A stretch of DNA of 64,000 nt from assembly GCA_965217095.1 (NCBI GenBank), contig OZ244235.1:3968001-4032000 (forward strand). Reading direction: 5' to 3'. This document shows, in pieces, positions 25,576-33,824 of the stretch (positions within the stretch are counted from its first letter, which is position 1; each line of letters begins with the position of its first letter). The translations under genes and the position numbers were made by a program. The notes beneath the pieces are model-generated. The model was not told the origin of the DNA and did not search any database. It saw nothing but the letters and a program-made list of their open reading frames with translations. The DNA is from CAYNZV01 sp965217095 (GTDB taxonomy: Bacteria > Latescibacterota > UBA2968 > UBA8231).

Positions 25576-25600
25576 GTCTCGCCAAAGAGTATGGCGAGAC
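25576..25600. promoter_or_regulatory. perfect 9-bp inverted repeat upstream of PhyH, possible operator
   Basis: GTCTCGCCA at 25576-25584 is exactly mirrored by TGGCGAGAC at 25592-25600 around a 7-nt spacer. No T run follows, so it is not a standard terminator. Its place 28 bp upstream of the PhyH start suggests an operator or an mRNA hairpin. Confidence 0.4.
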
Positions 25601-25916
25601 TATGGGTTCAACGAAAGTGTTTCACCCGCGAGATGTCATGATTGAATTCCGCCTTTCGCTTTCTCGAAACACCTTTCGGCCAGCATCCGATCCTTGTGAT
25701 TGCTCCCCCAGAACAGGGCTAAACCGTTGCAGCAGAGCAAGTAAGGGTTTCGACTGAGGGGTTGTCCCAGCGCACGCTTGGCGCATATTCGGGGTAGGTT
25801 CTGCCGTCACCACGGACCTGGGTTTGATGATTTTCGGGCGATTCATCAAATTCGTGCAGTAGATTCGGCGCGGGAGAACGAGCACAGCCGGCCGGTACGA
25901 AGAGGAGACAGAGTCG
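25601..25916. other. intergenic region, no gene seen
   Basis: About 315 bp between the PhyH gene and the 51-residue membrane protein gene. Frames on the minus strand here are shadows without a ribosome site or family resemblance. It must contain the divergent promoters, but none can be pinpointed. Confidence 0.3.
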
Positions 25917-26072
25917 ATGTTTACGAAAATTCTGGGGGTTGCGGTGTTGGTGGTCGTCGCTCTTGTCGCTCTGAGCATCGCCGGTTTTATTCTGTCCATT
26001 ATCTGGAAGATCGGCATGATTGTGCTGGTCATTGGCGTTGGCTATTTCGGATGGAAGCTGCTCAAGGATTGA
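25917..26072 (+). CDS. 51-residue membrane protein
   Basis: A short gene with an AGGAG ribosome site about 9 nt before the ATG. The product is almost entirely hydrophobic, with two predicted transmembrane helices (about residues 4-26 and 30-46) joined by W-K, and it ends W-K-L-L-K-D. Such proteins are often subunits or regulators of larger membrane complexes, but nothing here identifies a partner. The thiolase gene follows 39 bp later on the same strand. Confidence 0.55.
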   Translation: MFTKILGVAVLVVVALVALSIAGFILSIIWKIGMIVLVIGVGYFGWKLLKD

Positions 26073-26111
26073 AGCCGTACGGCCACCAAACAGCGAGGAT
26101 GGGATCGTGAT

Positions 26112-27383
26112 ATGACTAGGAGAAACGGAAAAAAACTTGCCCGCGGAGTCGCCGTGGTCGGTGCCGGCATGTCGGCATTCGGCATGTACAAAGACAAAGA
26201 CTCCAAGGATCTCTTTGCCGACGCCTATCGCGAGATGCTCGCCTCGGTGGACAAAGGCGTGGATCCGAACGAGATCGACGCCCTCTATCTGGGCAACTTC
26301 ACCAACGATTTCTTCGTTCACCAGGCCCACTGGGGACCGATCATCTCGGATCTGATCGGGTTGATTCCGAAGCCGGTCACCAGGATCGAGGGCGCCTGCG
26401 CCTCCAGCTCACTGGCACTGCGCGAAGGCGTGCTCAGCATTGCCTCGGGCATCTACGACATGGTGCTGGTGGGCGGCCTCGAGGAGATGTCGAAACTCTC
26501 CACCGAGCAGGTGGCGGAAGGATTGGCACTGGCGGGCACCCCGTACGAGGGCGACGCCGGATTCACCTTTCCGGGAATCTTCGGTGCCATCGCGACGGCG
26601 TACTTCGCCCAGTACGGAGCCAACCGCGAACACTTGATGAATGTCACCATCAAGAGCCACGAGAATGCGCGACTGAACCCCAAGGCGCAGTTCAACCAAT
26701 CCATCACTGAAATGATGGTGGCGAAGGCAGAGAAAGCGAAAGAGAAAGGCAAACCGGTACCCTCCTGGGGCGACGAGAAGGAGTTCCTCCGCGATCCGGC
26801 GGCCAATCCGATGGTCGCGTGGCCCATACATCTTTTCGACTGCTGCCCCATCAGCGACGGCGCCAGCTGTATGCTCTTGGTCGCCGAGGAACTGGCAACG
26901 CAGTTCAGCGACATCCCGATCCACGTCGCCGGCATCGGTCAGGGCAGCGGCCGCGGACTCCACGCCTGCGAAACGCTGACCTCCTTCGAAGCGACCCAAC
27001 ACGCGGCACAGGAAGCCTACGGCATGGCAGGCGTAACCGCCGACGACATCCAGTTTGCCGAGGTGCACGACTGTTTTTCGATGGCGGAGATTCTCCACAT
27101 GGAGGATCTCGGATTCTGTGGACCGGGCGAAGGGTACAAAGCGGTGGAGGAGGGTCACTCCAAGCTGGACGGACCGAAACCGATCAACACCTCCGGCGGG
27201 CTCAAATGCAAGGGACATCCCGTGGGCGCCACCGGAATCGCGCAACTCTTCGAGGTCTGGACCCAGCTTCGTGGCGAGGCCGGCACGCGGCAAATCCCTA
27301 ACGAGAACCTGCGCCTTGGCGCCGCGCACAACCTTGGGGGCACCGGAGGCACGAGCTCGGTAACCGTGCTAGAAAGAAGATAA
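26112..27383 (+). CDS. thiolase (SCP-x/acetyl-CoA acetyltransferase-like)
   Basis: A 423-residue thiolase-fold enzyme of the SCP-x-like type, which forms or cleaves carbon-carbon bonds in acyl-CoA metabolism. The nucleophile is C96 in E-G-A-C-A-S-S-S. The C-terminal G-G-L-K-C-K-G-H-P-V-G-A-T-G and A-H-N-L-G-G motifs of the family are present. Thiolases of this subclass typically work with a DUF35 zinc-ribbon OB-fold protein, and one follows only 3 bp downstream. The pair could serve acetoacetyl-CoA formation or degradation of side chains. The start follows the small membrane protein by 39 bp; an AGGA site lies close to it. Confidence 0.9.
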   Translation: MTRRNGKKLARGVAVVGAGMSAFGMYKDKDSKDLFADAYREMLASVDKGVDPNEIDALYLGNFTNDFFVHQAHWGPIISDLIGLIPKPVTRIEGACASSSLALREGVLSIASGIYDMVLVGGLEEMSKLSTEQVAEGLALAGTPYEGDAGFTFPGIFGAIATAYFAQYGANREHLMNVTIKSHENARLNPKAQFNQSITEMMVAKAEKAKEKGKPVPSWGDEKEFLRDPAANPMVAWPIHLFDCCPISDGASCMLLVAEELATQFSDIPIHVAGIGQGSGRGLHACETLTSFEATQHAAQEAYGMAGVTADDIQFAEVHDCFSMAEILHMEDLGFCGPGEGYKAVEEGHSKLDGPKPINTSGGLKCKGHPVGATGIAQLFEVWTQLRGEAGTRQIPNENLRLGAAHNLGGTGGTSSVTVLERR

Positions 27384-27386
27384 GCC

Positions 27387-27812
27387 GTGACCGTGGAAAA
27401 CCGGCCGCTTAGCGATATCTCCTACCGGCAATTTCTAGAGGAAGAACGCCTGATGGGATCGAAATGCGGCTCGTGCGGCCAGATCTACGCGTCACCGCGG
27501 CCGATCTGTATCCAGTGCCACAGCTCGCAGATGCAGTGGATTCCGCTGAGCGGAAACGGCACCTTGGCCGCCTTTACCTGCATTGCCATCGGTCCACCCT
27601 CCATGGCAGCGCTAGGGTACGGCCGCGACAATCCGTACTGCTCCGGTGTAGTTGCGTTGGAGGAAGGCGGTCGGGTAGATGCGCGCATCGAAGGCGTCGA
27701 CGCGAGGAACCCGGAGTCCATTCTGGTAGGTTTGCCTATGAAGGTGAAGTTTCTTCGCGACGGTGAGGACGGCGGTGTTTGCCTCGCGTTCGAGCCGCGA
27801 GAAAACGGTTAA
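27387..27812 (+). CDS. DUF35 OB-fold zinc-ribbon protein, thiolase partner
   Basis: A 141-residue protein with an N-terminal zinc ribbon (C27, C30, C41, C44) and an OB-fold that contains G-N-G-T-L-A-A-F-T. In archaea and bacteria DUF35 proteins bind SCP-x-like thiolases and shuttle or position the acyl-CoA; in archaea they bridge thiolase and HMG-CoA synthase. Adjacency to the thiolase (start 3 bp after its stop) supports that role here. No HMG-CoA synthase is nearby. The start codon appears to be GTG with weak ribosome-site support. Confidence 0.88.
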   Translation: MTVENRPLSDISYRQFLEEERLMGSKCGSCGQIYASPRPICIQCHSSQMQWIPLSGNGTLAAFTCIAIGPPSMAALGYGRDNPYCSGVVALEEGGRVDARIEGVDARNPESILVGLPMKVKFLRDGEDGGVCLAFEPRENG

Positions 27813-27934
27813 TGGACAGTCCTTTAGCGGATGATTTTCCGGACCGACTGGCGTTTATTCGCCGGGAAGCTGTGGACGCGGTGACATCGGTCGAACGGGT
27901 CCTCCTGCCGTCAGGTGCCAATCAACTCCGATAG
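27812..27934 (+). CDS. possible 40-residue protein or gene fragment after DUF35
   Basis: An ATG shares a base with the DUF35 stop (TAATG) and opens a 40-codon frame with an acidic start and the stretch R-L-A-F-I-R-R-E-A-V. It ends inside the convergent isomerase gene. It may be the N-terminal piece of a truncated third gene of the thiolase operon or chance. I do not recognise the family. Confidence 0.25.
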   Translation: MDSPLADDFPDRLAFIRREAVDAVTSVERVLLPSGANQLR

Positions 27935-28768
27935 ATAAACCCCTTCTTCGGCGATCTTCCGCTCCTCGTCTCCGGGACCAAAATCTTCCAGCGAAATGTA
28001 CCCGGTGTATCCCACATCCTTGAGATCCTGGATGATCTGGGGGATGTCGGCTATACCTTCTCGAACGTCGCTAAAGTTCCATGCCCACTGCATCTTGCCG
28101 GTTTCGTCACGCTCGGTTTGAGCCGGTATGGCGTTGCCGATATGGCAGTGGGCAAGGTAGGGGCCGAGGAGCTCGAGTCCCATTCGAGTGTCTTCGATGC
28201 CCACCTTGATCATGTTAGGAACATCGAAGATGGCGCCGATGTGAGCAGGGTCCAGGTCTTTCAACAGTTCCAGGGTACGAGAACATGAGACGGCGATGGT
28301 GCCGGCGTGAATCTCGTATATGATCTTGACCCCGAATTCGCGAGCTGTCTCAACCAGGTTGGCAAACCCGGCGCGGGCGCTTAAGAATTGAGGTTGATAG
28401 GGCAGGGTGCGGTCGTGGCGCGGCGCCCCAACACGGATCATGGGCGGAGTGTTTTGATCAATGGCTACAGCACCTTCGAAAATCCTTTTGACGGTCTCTG
28501 TCTCTTCATAGGTGAAGTTGGGCGCCAGCGCGGCGACCGTGATGCCGCTTCGCTGCGAGGCTTCGCGGATTTGAGGGGCTCTTGCGACGACATTGTCGGG
28601 GCTGACGTCGGTGAGGTGGCGACCCCATGGCGACGGCGCCACGTTGGGATCGTCGGGGTTGTAGCGACACCGAAGCTCGATGCCTTCGTAGCCGTGCTCC
28701 GCCAGCTTGTCAAAGGATTGGTCCAGGTCCCAGCTGGGGAGCATGACCGAGGTAACGGAGAGTTTCAT
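27911..28768 (-). CDS. sugar phosphate isomerase/epimerase-like TIM barrel
   Basis: A 285-residue protein of the xylose isomerase-like/AP endonuclease 2 fold. The expected metal-site residues are visible at barrel strand ends: E in Y-E-I-H-A-G, D in I-F-D-V-P-N, H in C-H-I-G-N and E in S-L-E-D-F-G. The family includes many isomerases, epimerases and dehydratases of sugars and sugar acids. No signal peptide is seen. It is transcribed against the thiolase operon and separated by 268 bp from the plus-strand sulfotransferase cassette. The exact reaction is unknown. Confidence 0.85.
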   Translation of the reverse strand: MKLSVTSVMLPSWDLDQSFDKLAEHGYEGIELRCRYNPDDPNVAPSPWGRHLTDVSPDNVVARAPQIREASQRSGITVAALAPNFTYEETETVKRIFEGAVAIDQNTPPMIRVGAPRHDRTLPYQPQFLSARAGFANLVETAREFGVKIIYEIHAGTIAVSCSRTLELLKDLDPAHIGAIFDVPNMIKVGIEDTRMGLELLGPYLAHCHIGNAIPAQTERDETGKMQWAWNFSDVREGIADIPQIIQDLKDVGYTGYISLEDFGPGDEERKIAEEGVYLSELIGT

Positions 28769-29036
28769 GATGGTTGTTCCTTTGTGGTGGCGTCAGTTAC
28801 GCTGACTGCTGGATCTACTAACAAACAACGTCAACGCATCAATATCAAAGGCTGTTGAGGCGGATTTCGCTTCGCCAGACTCGCGACCTAGTCTTTGGCA
28901 ACGGAGTCGCCCGAGTGGCAGCGAGAGTGCGGTTTCCCCACCTTTGAGGAATCGCGGGCCAGCATTGTTTCAGTAGCTGGCGCCTCAGCGCAATACATGA
29001 CGTCTTGAGCCGTAATGATCTGCCTTTGTTAGGTCC

Positions 29037-29963
29037 GTGAAACTGTCTGCGAGAAAGATTGCGGGGAAGGTGCGTTCGCTGGTTTGGGACCACTTCGAGA
29101 AGGAGCGCGATCTACGTGTCTCCGCGGATGTTTGCACGGATGCGCTTAAGACCGTCTGTCTCACTTTGGGACCCTATCGGAATCTCACGACCCTAACGGC
29201 TTCGGTACTGTTCCTTCACCCGCGCTGTCAGGTTCTCAACCACGCGGGCGGGCGGGTATTCGGCGACGACCGTATTGATTTCCTCGCCGGATACAGCGAA
29301 GAGCGGTTTCAAACCTTCTTGCGCTACGCCCTGCACGCATGCACGAAGGGCCGGCGCGCAAGCCACGGCGGCTCGATCAAACACTCCCATGCCGTCGTCG
29401 AGCGCTCCGATATGGCCGATGCGATCGAGAGTATGGCGCCCAAGGAGCAGGTGACCTGCCTGCTGTGGAAGGAGTCGCTGCGCACCAGCAACCACATCCG
29501 GCGTTGTGGCGTCGACCTTGCTGAGGTACTGGCAAAAAACCAGGCACTGCGGTTCCTGATGCCGGTGCGCCATCCCCTGGACTGCGCGGTATCCAACATC
29601 AACCAAGGCCACGTTCGGCATTTCGACGGTCTGAACGCCGGGGCCGACACGGAAACGACGGTAGCCGCCATCCTCGATGAGTTCGTGTGGTTCCGGGATC
29701 TGCAGGTACGGCATCCCGAGCGTTTTTTCCACTATCTAGCCCACGACGAACCGCGCCAGGTGCTCACCCGATTGGCAGCTTTTCTGCACCTAGAAACACA
29801 ACAGGAATGGCTCCAAGCCGGGACCGAGGCTTTCCAGGTGTCCTCCCGGTACGAGCACTCGACGGATCTTGTGCGTTTCTATCGGAGGTTGGTGGAGGAG
29901 AAGTTTGGGGACGATCCCAAGTTTGCGCAGGATCTCATGGGTTTCGTAACCAACGAAACGTAG
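29037..29963 (+). CDS. sulfotransferase-like P-loop protein
   Basis: A 308-residue protein resembling sulfotransferases, which move sulfate from PAPS to a hydroxyl or amine. An N-terminal phosphosulfate-binding-loop-like segment G-P-Y-R-N-L-T-T-L-T is at 45-54, with an arginine where the classic loop has lysine. R-H-P-L-D-C-A-V-S at 178-186 matches the 3'-phosphate-binding R-x-P motif. The start is a GTG at 29037 with a weak AGG site. Its stop is directly followed by the ATG of a PhyH gene, so they are cotranslated. With the isomerase, second PhyH and RraA genes downstream, it may tailor or scavenge a sulfated metabolite (inference). Confidence 0.6.
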   Translation: MKLSARKIAGKVRSLVWDHFEKERDLRVSADVCTDALKTVCLTLGPYRNLTTLTASVLFLHPRCQVLNHAGGRVFGDDRIDFLAGYSEERFQTFLRYALHACTKGRRASHGGSIKHSHAVVERSDMADAIESMAPKEQVTCLLWKESLRTSNHIRRCGVDLAEVLAKNQALRFLMPVRHPLDCAVSNINQGHVRHFDGLNAGADTETTVAAILDEFVWFRDLQVRHPERFFHYLAHDEPRQVLTRLAAFLHLETQQEWLQAGTEAFQVSSRYEHSTDLVRFYRRLVEEKFGDDPKFAQDLMGFVTNET

Positions 29964-30761
29964 ATGACCGAACAAGAGCAGTTCCTGTTCGACCTGCGTG
30001 GTTATGTGGTGATCGAAAACGTGCTGACACCGGAGGAAGTGAGCGCTGGCAACACGGCGGTGGACCACCACCTCGACCTGGTGCAAAAGCGGGAACCGGG
30101 ATTGGCGCAGGGCGGAAAACACTTGGTTGCCGCAACCGGTCGCGGGGAGCTGCGCCAGAATCCGCTGAGTTTCGAGCGACCGTGGTGTGAACCTTTCCGC
30201 CGGATGCTGACACATTCGAAAAGCGTCGATGTCTTTAACGAGGTACTGGGCGCGGGGTTCCGGCTCGATCACGGTCCGTCCCTAATCCAGATGGACAGCA
30301 TCACCGAGGGGCATCGCCTGCATGGCGGCATGACCTTCGACCCCAGTCAATACCACGGTTTCAACCATGGGAAAATGCATTGCGGTCTCTGCGTGGCCGC
30401 CTGGCAGCTGACTGATGTAACGCCGGGGGACGGGGGATTCGCTTGCATTCCAGGTAGCCACAAGGCCAACTACCAACCGCCCGTGGCGGTGCTGAAGCTG
30501 GATGCTGACTGGGGCTGTGTCGAGCAGGTGGTGGCGGCAGCGGGGGCGGTAGTGATCTTCAACGAGGCGCTGGTTCACGGAACCCTTCCATGGCAACCCG
30601 CCGAACGTTTGCGCCGCTCCATCCTCTTCAAATTCTCTCCAGGCTTTATGTCCTGGGGCACCCCGCATGAAGGGTGTCCAATCGCCGACCCGACACCCGA
30701 GGAAATGGCGCTCTACGAACCGCCGCGACGGAAAGAGCGCACTACACTGGGGGAGAGTTAG
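29964..30761 (+). CDS. PhyH-family protein with H-G-G in place of H-x-D
   Basis: A 265-residue member of the phytanoyl-CoA dioxygenase family. The conserved region G-D-G-G-F-A-C-I-P-G-S-H-K and the distal histidine H205 (V-H-G-T-L-P-W) are present. However, the first facial-triad motif reads H120-G-G122 instead of H-x-D. In Fe/2-oxoglutarate halogenases a glycine or alanine replaces that aspartate and makes room for a halide, so an altered reaction is possible. Related environmental proteins may share this H-G-G form. It starts right after the sulfotransferase stop and belongs to the same transcript. The substrate is unknown. Confidence 0.75.
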   Translation: MTEQEQFLFDLRGYVVIENVLTPEEVSAGNTAVDHHLDLVQKREPGLAQGGKHLVAATGRGELRQNPLSFERPWCEPFRRMLTHSKSVDVFNEVLGAGFRLDHGPSLIQMDSITEGHRLHGGMTFDPSQYHGFNHGKMHCGLCVAAWQLTDVTPGDGGFACIPGSHKANYQPPVAVLKLDADWGCVEQVVAAAGAVVIFNEALVHGTLPWQPAERLRRSILFKFSPGFMSWGTPHEGCPIADPTPEEMALYEPPRRKERTTLGES

Positions 30762-30962
30762 ACGCGCAGCCACTCCATCACCGTAGCGACTCGCCTCGAT
30801 GAGCCTGGTTGCCATCTTGACCGAAGCCCATCTCGCAATTAGGTTCGGCCGCTTCTCGGCATCTCAATCACGAGTACGGCTATCGATTCCGCGGGGTCCA
30901 GAAGACTGGAAAGGTTTGATGGAGTGCACCTGGGAGCCTCCGGGCGTAGAAGAGGTAAGATC

Positions 30963-31766
30963 ATGACCCATACCCTCGGTCTTCGTTACTCCGGCCTTTG
31001 TTCCGCGGGCCGCGTGCAGCGAGGCGATACGGAAAATCGCAGTTTGCCCTTGGATGTGGTGGCGGCGACCGGCGTCACCGGTCTGGAGCTCGTTCTACCG
31101 CTTGAGGCGACCGCGGAGGAAGTACTGAATCTGATCGAACCTCATGGCTTGTCTGTCGCCAGCGTCGAAACGAAAACCGATCTCGACGATAACCGCATCG
31201 GTGACACCCTGAAGATCGCGGCAACGAAAGCGGCCCTTGCCCGAGCGTTGGGAGCGAGTTACCTGTTTACCAGTGTCCACGGCGGCCAACTGCCAAGGCA
31301 AACCGTTTACGATCGGTTGCGGCAAGTGGGCGACGTCGTCGGAACACACGAGGTCTTCCTCGCCATGGAGACCCACCCCGATCTGTGCGAGAACGCGGCC
31401 AACATGCTCGAAACCATGGCTGGCGTCAGCCATCCGTATGTGGGCGTCAACTTCGACACCGCCAATCTCTACTACTACAATCGGGAGATGAACGGTCTGG
31501 CAGATCTCAAGCAGGTGGTTCAGCATGTGCGCGGTGTCCATTTCAAGGAAACCAACGGCGGTCTCAAAGACGCCAACTTTCCCGTTTTCGGAACGGGCAT
31601 CGTCGACTTCGCCGGAGCAGAAGCTGTCCTGGAAGAGGCGGGATATGCCGGGCCGTACGTTATGGAGCTGGAAGGTTCGGTCTTCGACTACACCAAACAC
31701 GACCAGCTGGAAGCTCAGGTTCGGTCCTGCGTCGATCACATTCGCACGGTATGCACCATCGTCTAG
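30963..31766 (+). CDS. sugar phosphate isomerase/epimerase-like TIM barrel
   Basis: A 267-residue xylose isomerase-like TIM barrel. Putative metal ligands at strand ends are E in A-M-E-T-H-P, D in N-F-D-T-A-N, H in V-H-F-K-E-T and E in M-E-L-E-G-S. The ATG at 30963 follows a GAGGTAAG ribosome site; codons upstream lack coding character. It lies 201 bp after one PhyH gene and 10 bp before the next, so it likely shares their pathway, perhaps epimerising or dehydrating a polyol or sugar acid. It differs clearly in sequence from the other TIM barrel at 27911. Confidence 0.83.
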   Translation: MTHTLGLRYSGLCSAGRVQRGDTENRSLPLDVVAATGVTGLELVLPLEATAEEVLNLIEPHGLSVASVETKTDLDDNRIGDTLKIAATKAALARALGASYLFTSVHGGQLPRQTVYDRLRQVGDVVGTHEVFLAMETHPDLCENAANMLETMAGVSHPYVGVNFDTANLYYYNREMNGLADLKQVVQHVRGVHFKETNGGLKDANFPVFGTGIVDFAGAEAVLEEAGYAGPYVMELEGSVFDYTKHDQLEAQVRSCVDHIRTVCTIV

Positions 31767-31776
31767 CCCCATCGAT

Positions 31777-32520
31777 ATGGATCTTCCGCTCGAAGAGATT
31801 GACCGCTACCGCGATGAAGGGTACCTGGTGTTCCCGGGCCTCATTCAGGGCGAGAAACTGGCCTATTTCAAACAGGTCCTCGACGAACTGGTTATCCGCG
31901 CAGGATCGATGGAAACCTCGCAGGGCGGTTTCAATCTGCAGCCAGACGTGGAGGGCCAACCGATTCCCGGGCGTTTGTGCAAAATCCAGGGCGTCTGCGT
32001 GGTCGAGCCCCGTCTCCTGGATCTAGCGTGTGCTGAGGTGATCGTCGATCGCGTCGCCGCTCTCATCGGACCCCGCCTGCACATGTTCGGGTCGAAGTTC
32101 TTTCCGATGCTTCCCCGCGGCGGGACATCGACGGGTTGGCATCAGGACAACCATTATTTCGGAACCGATTCCGACCAGATCGTAAGTTGTGGGATCTACC
32201 TCGAAGAGACCGACCGCCGTAACGGCTGTTTACAGCTCGTACCTGGCAGCCACCGGACCAGGGATCTTTTGGAGCACAACGCGGGACAGGCCACCTATGC
32301 GCACGGCGCGTGGGCCCAGGTGGACGAATCGACAGCGATTCACCTTGAATGTCCGGGCGGTACGGTCGTTCTGTTTTCGGCCAACACCCTGCACGGAGCT
32401 GCGACCAACAGCAGCAACCGATCCCGGTATAGCACGGCGTGGCACTATCTACCCGCCGACCTGAATCTCGAAAAATATCCGTTTGGCGAGTACGAGGACC
32501 GGCATCTGATTCGAGCCTAA
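31777..32520 (+). CDS. phytanoyl-CoA dioxygenase (PhyH) family protein
   Basis: A 247-residue Fe(II)/2-oxoglutarate oxygenase. The iron site is complete, with H122-x-D124 in W-H-Q-D-N-H-Y-F and H206 in T-L-H-G-A-A-T, and R215 or R217 downstream could bind 2-oxoglutarate. I start it at the ATG at 31777, 10 bp after the isomerase stop; the longer upstream frame only reads the isomerase gene out of frame. It is the third PhyH protein in 8 kb, and the family expansion is typical of Latescibacterota- and Poribacteria-like genomes. The substrate is unknown. Confidence 0.87.
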   Translation: MDLPLEEIDRYRDEGYLVFPGLIQGEKLAYFKQVLDELVIRAGSMETSQGGFNLQPDVEGQPIPGRLCKIQGVCVVEPRLLDLACAEVIVDRVAALIGPRLHMFGSKFFPMLPRGGTSTGWHQDNHYFGTDSDQIVSCGIYLEETDRRNGCLQLVPGSHRTRDLLEHNAGQATYAHGAWAQVDESTAIHLECPGGTVVLFSANTLHGAATNSSNRSRYSTAWHYLPADLNLEKYPFGEYEDRHLIRA

Positions 32521-32606
32521 CCGGGCTTACTGCGCCTGGTAACCGTGCCTGGAAAATGCGGCACGCCCTCGATTGTGGCCGTGAGACCCGAAGGACATTG
32601 AAGGTT

Positions 32607-33272
32607 ATGCTCACAGAAGAGAAACGCGAGCAATTGTTGCAGCTTTCGGCGCCGCTCGCCGTCGATGCCATGGATCGACTCGGCTTGCCTGAAGCCGTCC
32701 TGGATCCCGCCATCCGCCCGGTCGAACCCAACACGCGGATGGTCGGGACGGCGATCACCGTACTGTTTGTGTCCCAGCCTGATCGGGCGCGGGCCAATCT
32801 TGCGTGCTATTCCGAAGCGTTAGAGAACTCCTCCGGTCTCTTCTGCCCTATTATCACCCTGCAGGTGCCCCCCGAACATCACCATCGCGGGGTCTTCGGA
32901 GAAGGAGCGGCAACCACAGCCAGGCAGAACGGGTTCGTCGGAGCCCTGGTGGATGGTGCGGTACGGGATACCCATGACCTGCAGCGGATGCGATACCCCG
33001 TGTTCAGCCGGGCTGTATCGCCCGGTTATATCGTGGGGAAAGTAGAGGCCGCTACCCGGGATGAACCGGTGCGTATAGGCGGAGTCTTGGTCGGTCCCGG
33101 AGATGTCATTTTCGGGGACAACGACGGTGTGGTAGTGATCCCACCGAATAAGCTGGATGATATTCTCGACAGGGCTCAGGCGATTCGAGAGTGGGAGGAG
33201 AAGGTTCACCAATGGATGAAGCAGGGGTATTCAAGCGAAGAAGCGGTCAAACGGGCGGGCGAGATGCCTTGA
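32607..33272 (+). CDS. RraA-like protein (4-hydroxy-4-methyl-2-oxoglutarate aldolase family)
   Basis: A 221-residue protein of the RraA/HMG-aldolase family. The key motif G-A-L-V-D-G-A-V-R-D at 112-121 holds the R120-D121 pair used for metal and substrate binding in class II pyruvate aldolases of this group; some relatives instead inhibit RNase E. The C-terminal tail (Q-W-M-K-Q-G-Y-S-S-E-E-A) is common in the catabolic members. It closes the cassette with two PhyH genes and an isomerase, which fits an aldol cleavage of a hydroxylated acid. The ATG at 32607 has an AAGG site very close. Confidence 0.85.
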   Translation: MLTEEKREQLLQLSAPLAVDAMDRLGLPEAVLDPAIRPVEPNTRMVGTAITVLFVSQPDRARANLACYSEALENSSGLFCPIITLQVPPEHHHRGVFGEGAATTARQNGFVGALVDGAVRDTHDLQRMRYPVFSRAVSPGYIVGKVEAATRDEPVRIGGVLVGPGDVIFGDNDGVVVIPPNKLDDILDRAQAIREWEEKVHQWMKQGYSSEEAVKRAGEMP

Positions 33273-33383
33273 TTCGACCGAGTCGAATTGTCAGCTGGAG
33301 ACGATAATGAGTGCGAACTACCGCGCCGGCGTGATCAGCGGCTCCGACGCCCGCCTAATCTTCGCCTTCCGCCAACTGATCGG

Positions 33384-33821
33384 TCAAGTATTGTTGGAGA
33401 CGAACTTCAGGCCATCGTCGGTCAGGCGCCGGTAATAACACCCCACCCGCGTTTCGCCGTTGCCGTCTTCGGTATGGCAGGCTCCGGCACGTCGCCGACG
33501 CACCAGGTACAGCAGCGAGTTCTGCTCGCAGTTGACCCGGACCTCGTCCAGGTCGAGGAAGTCTCCCGATGTCGCCCCTTTGGTCCACAGCTCGTTGCGG
33601 GAAGTACTCCAGAAGGTGGCCACCTTGTTTTGGAGAGTGTACTCCAGCGCCTGCCGATTGGCGTACGCCACTAGCAGCACCTCTTTAGTCGTCACATCCT
33701 GAACGGCAACGGGCAGCAATTCCTGGCCGCAGGCAGCCACCTGTTGCAATTTCTCGAAGTCGAGGAGAAGCTTCTCGCCCTCCTCGAGGTCCTGGCTACT
33801 CACGGTTGATCGATCGCTCAT
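33384..33821 (-). CDS. hisI: phosphoribosyl-AMP cyclohydrolase
   Basis: The 145-residue enzyme of histidine biosynthesis that opens the purine ring of phosphoribosyl-AMP. The core W-S-T-S-R-N-E-L-W-T-K-G-A-T-S-G and the zinc-site G-A-C-H-T are clear. The usual metal-binding D-C-D-x-D is N-C-E-Q-N here, so the magnesium site is altered relative to the textbook enzyme while the zinc cysteines remain. No HisE domain is fused. It follows the lpd gene by 3 bp, an unusual neighbour for a his gene, and no other his gene is in the window. It is the last gene of the sucA-sucB-lpd operon. Confidence 0.88.
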   Translation of the reverse strand: MSDRSTVSSQDLEEGEKLLLDFEKLQQVAACGQELLPVAVQDVTTKEVLLVAYANRQALEYTLQNKVATFWSTSRNELWTKGATSGDFLDLDEVRVNCEQNSLLYLVRRRRAGACHTEDGNGETRVGCYYRRLTDDGLKFVSNNT

Positions 33822-33824
33822 CCA

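Noticed and set aside
25622..26330. Minus-strand frames over the small membrane protein and thiolase start
   Set aside because: They lack ribosome sites and family resemblance and lie opposite well-supported plus-strand genes.
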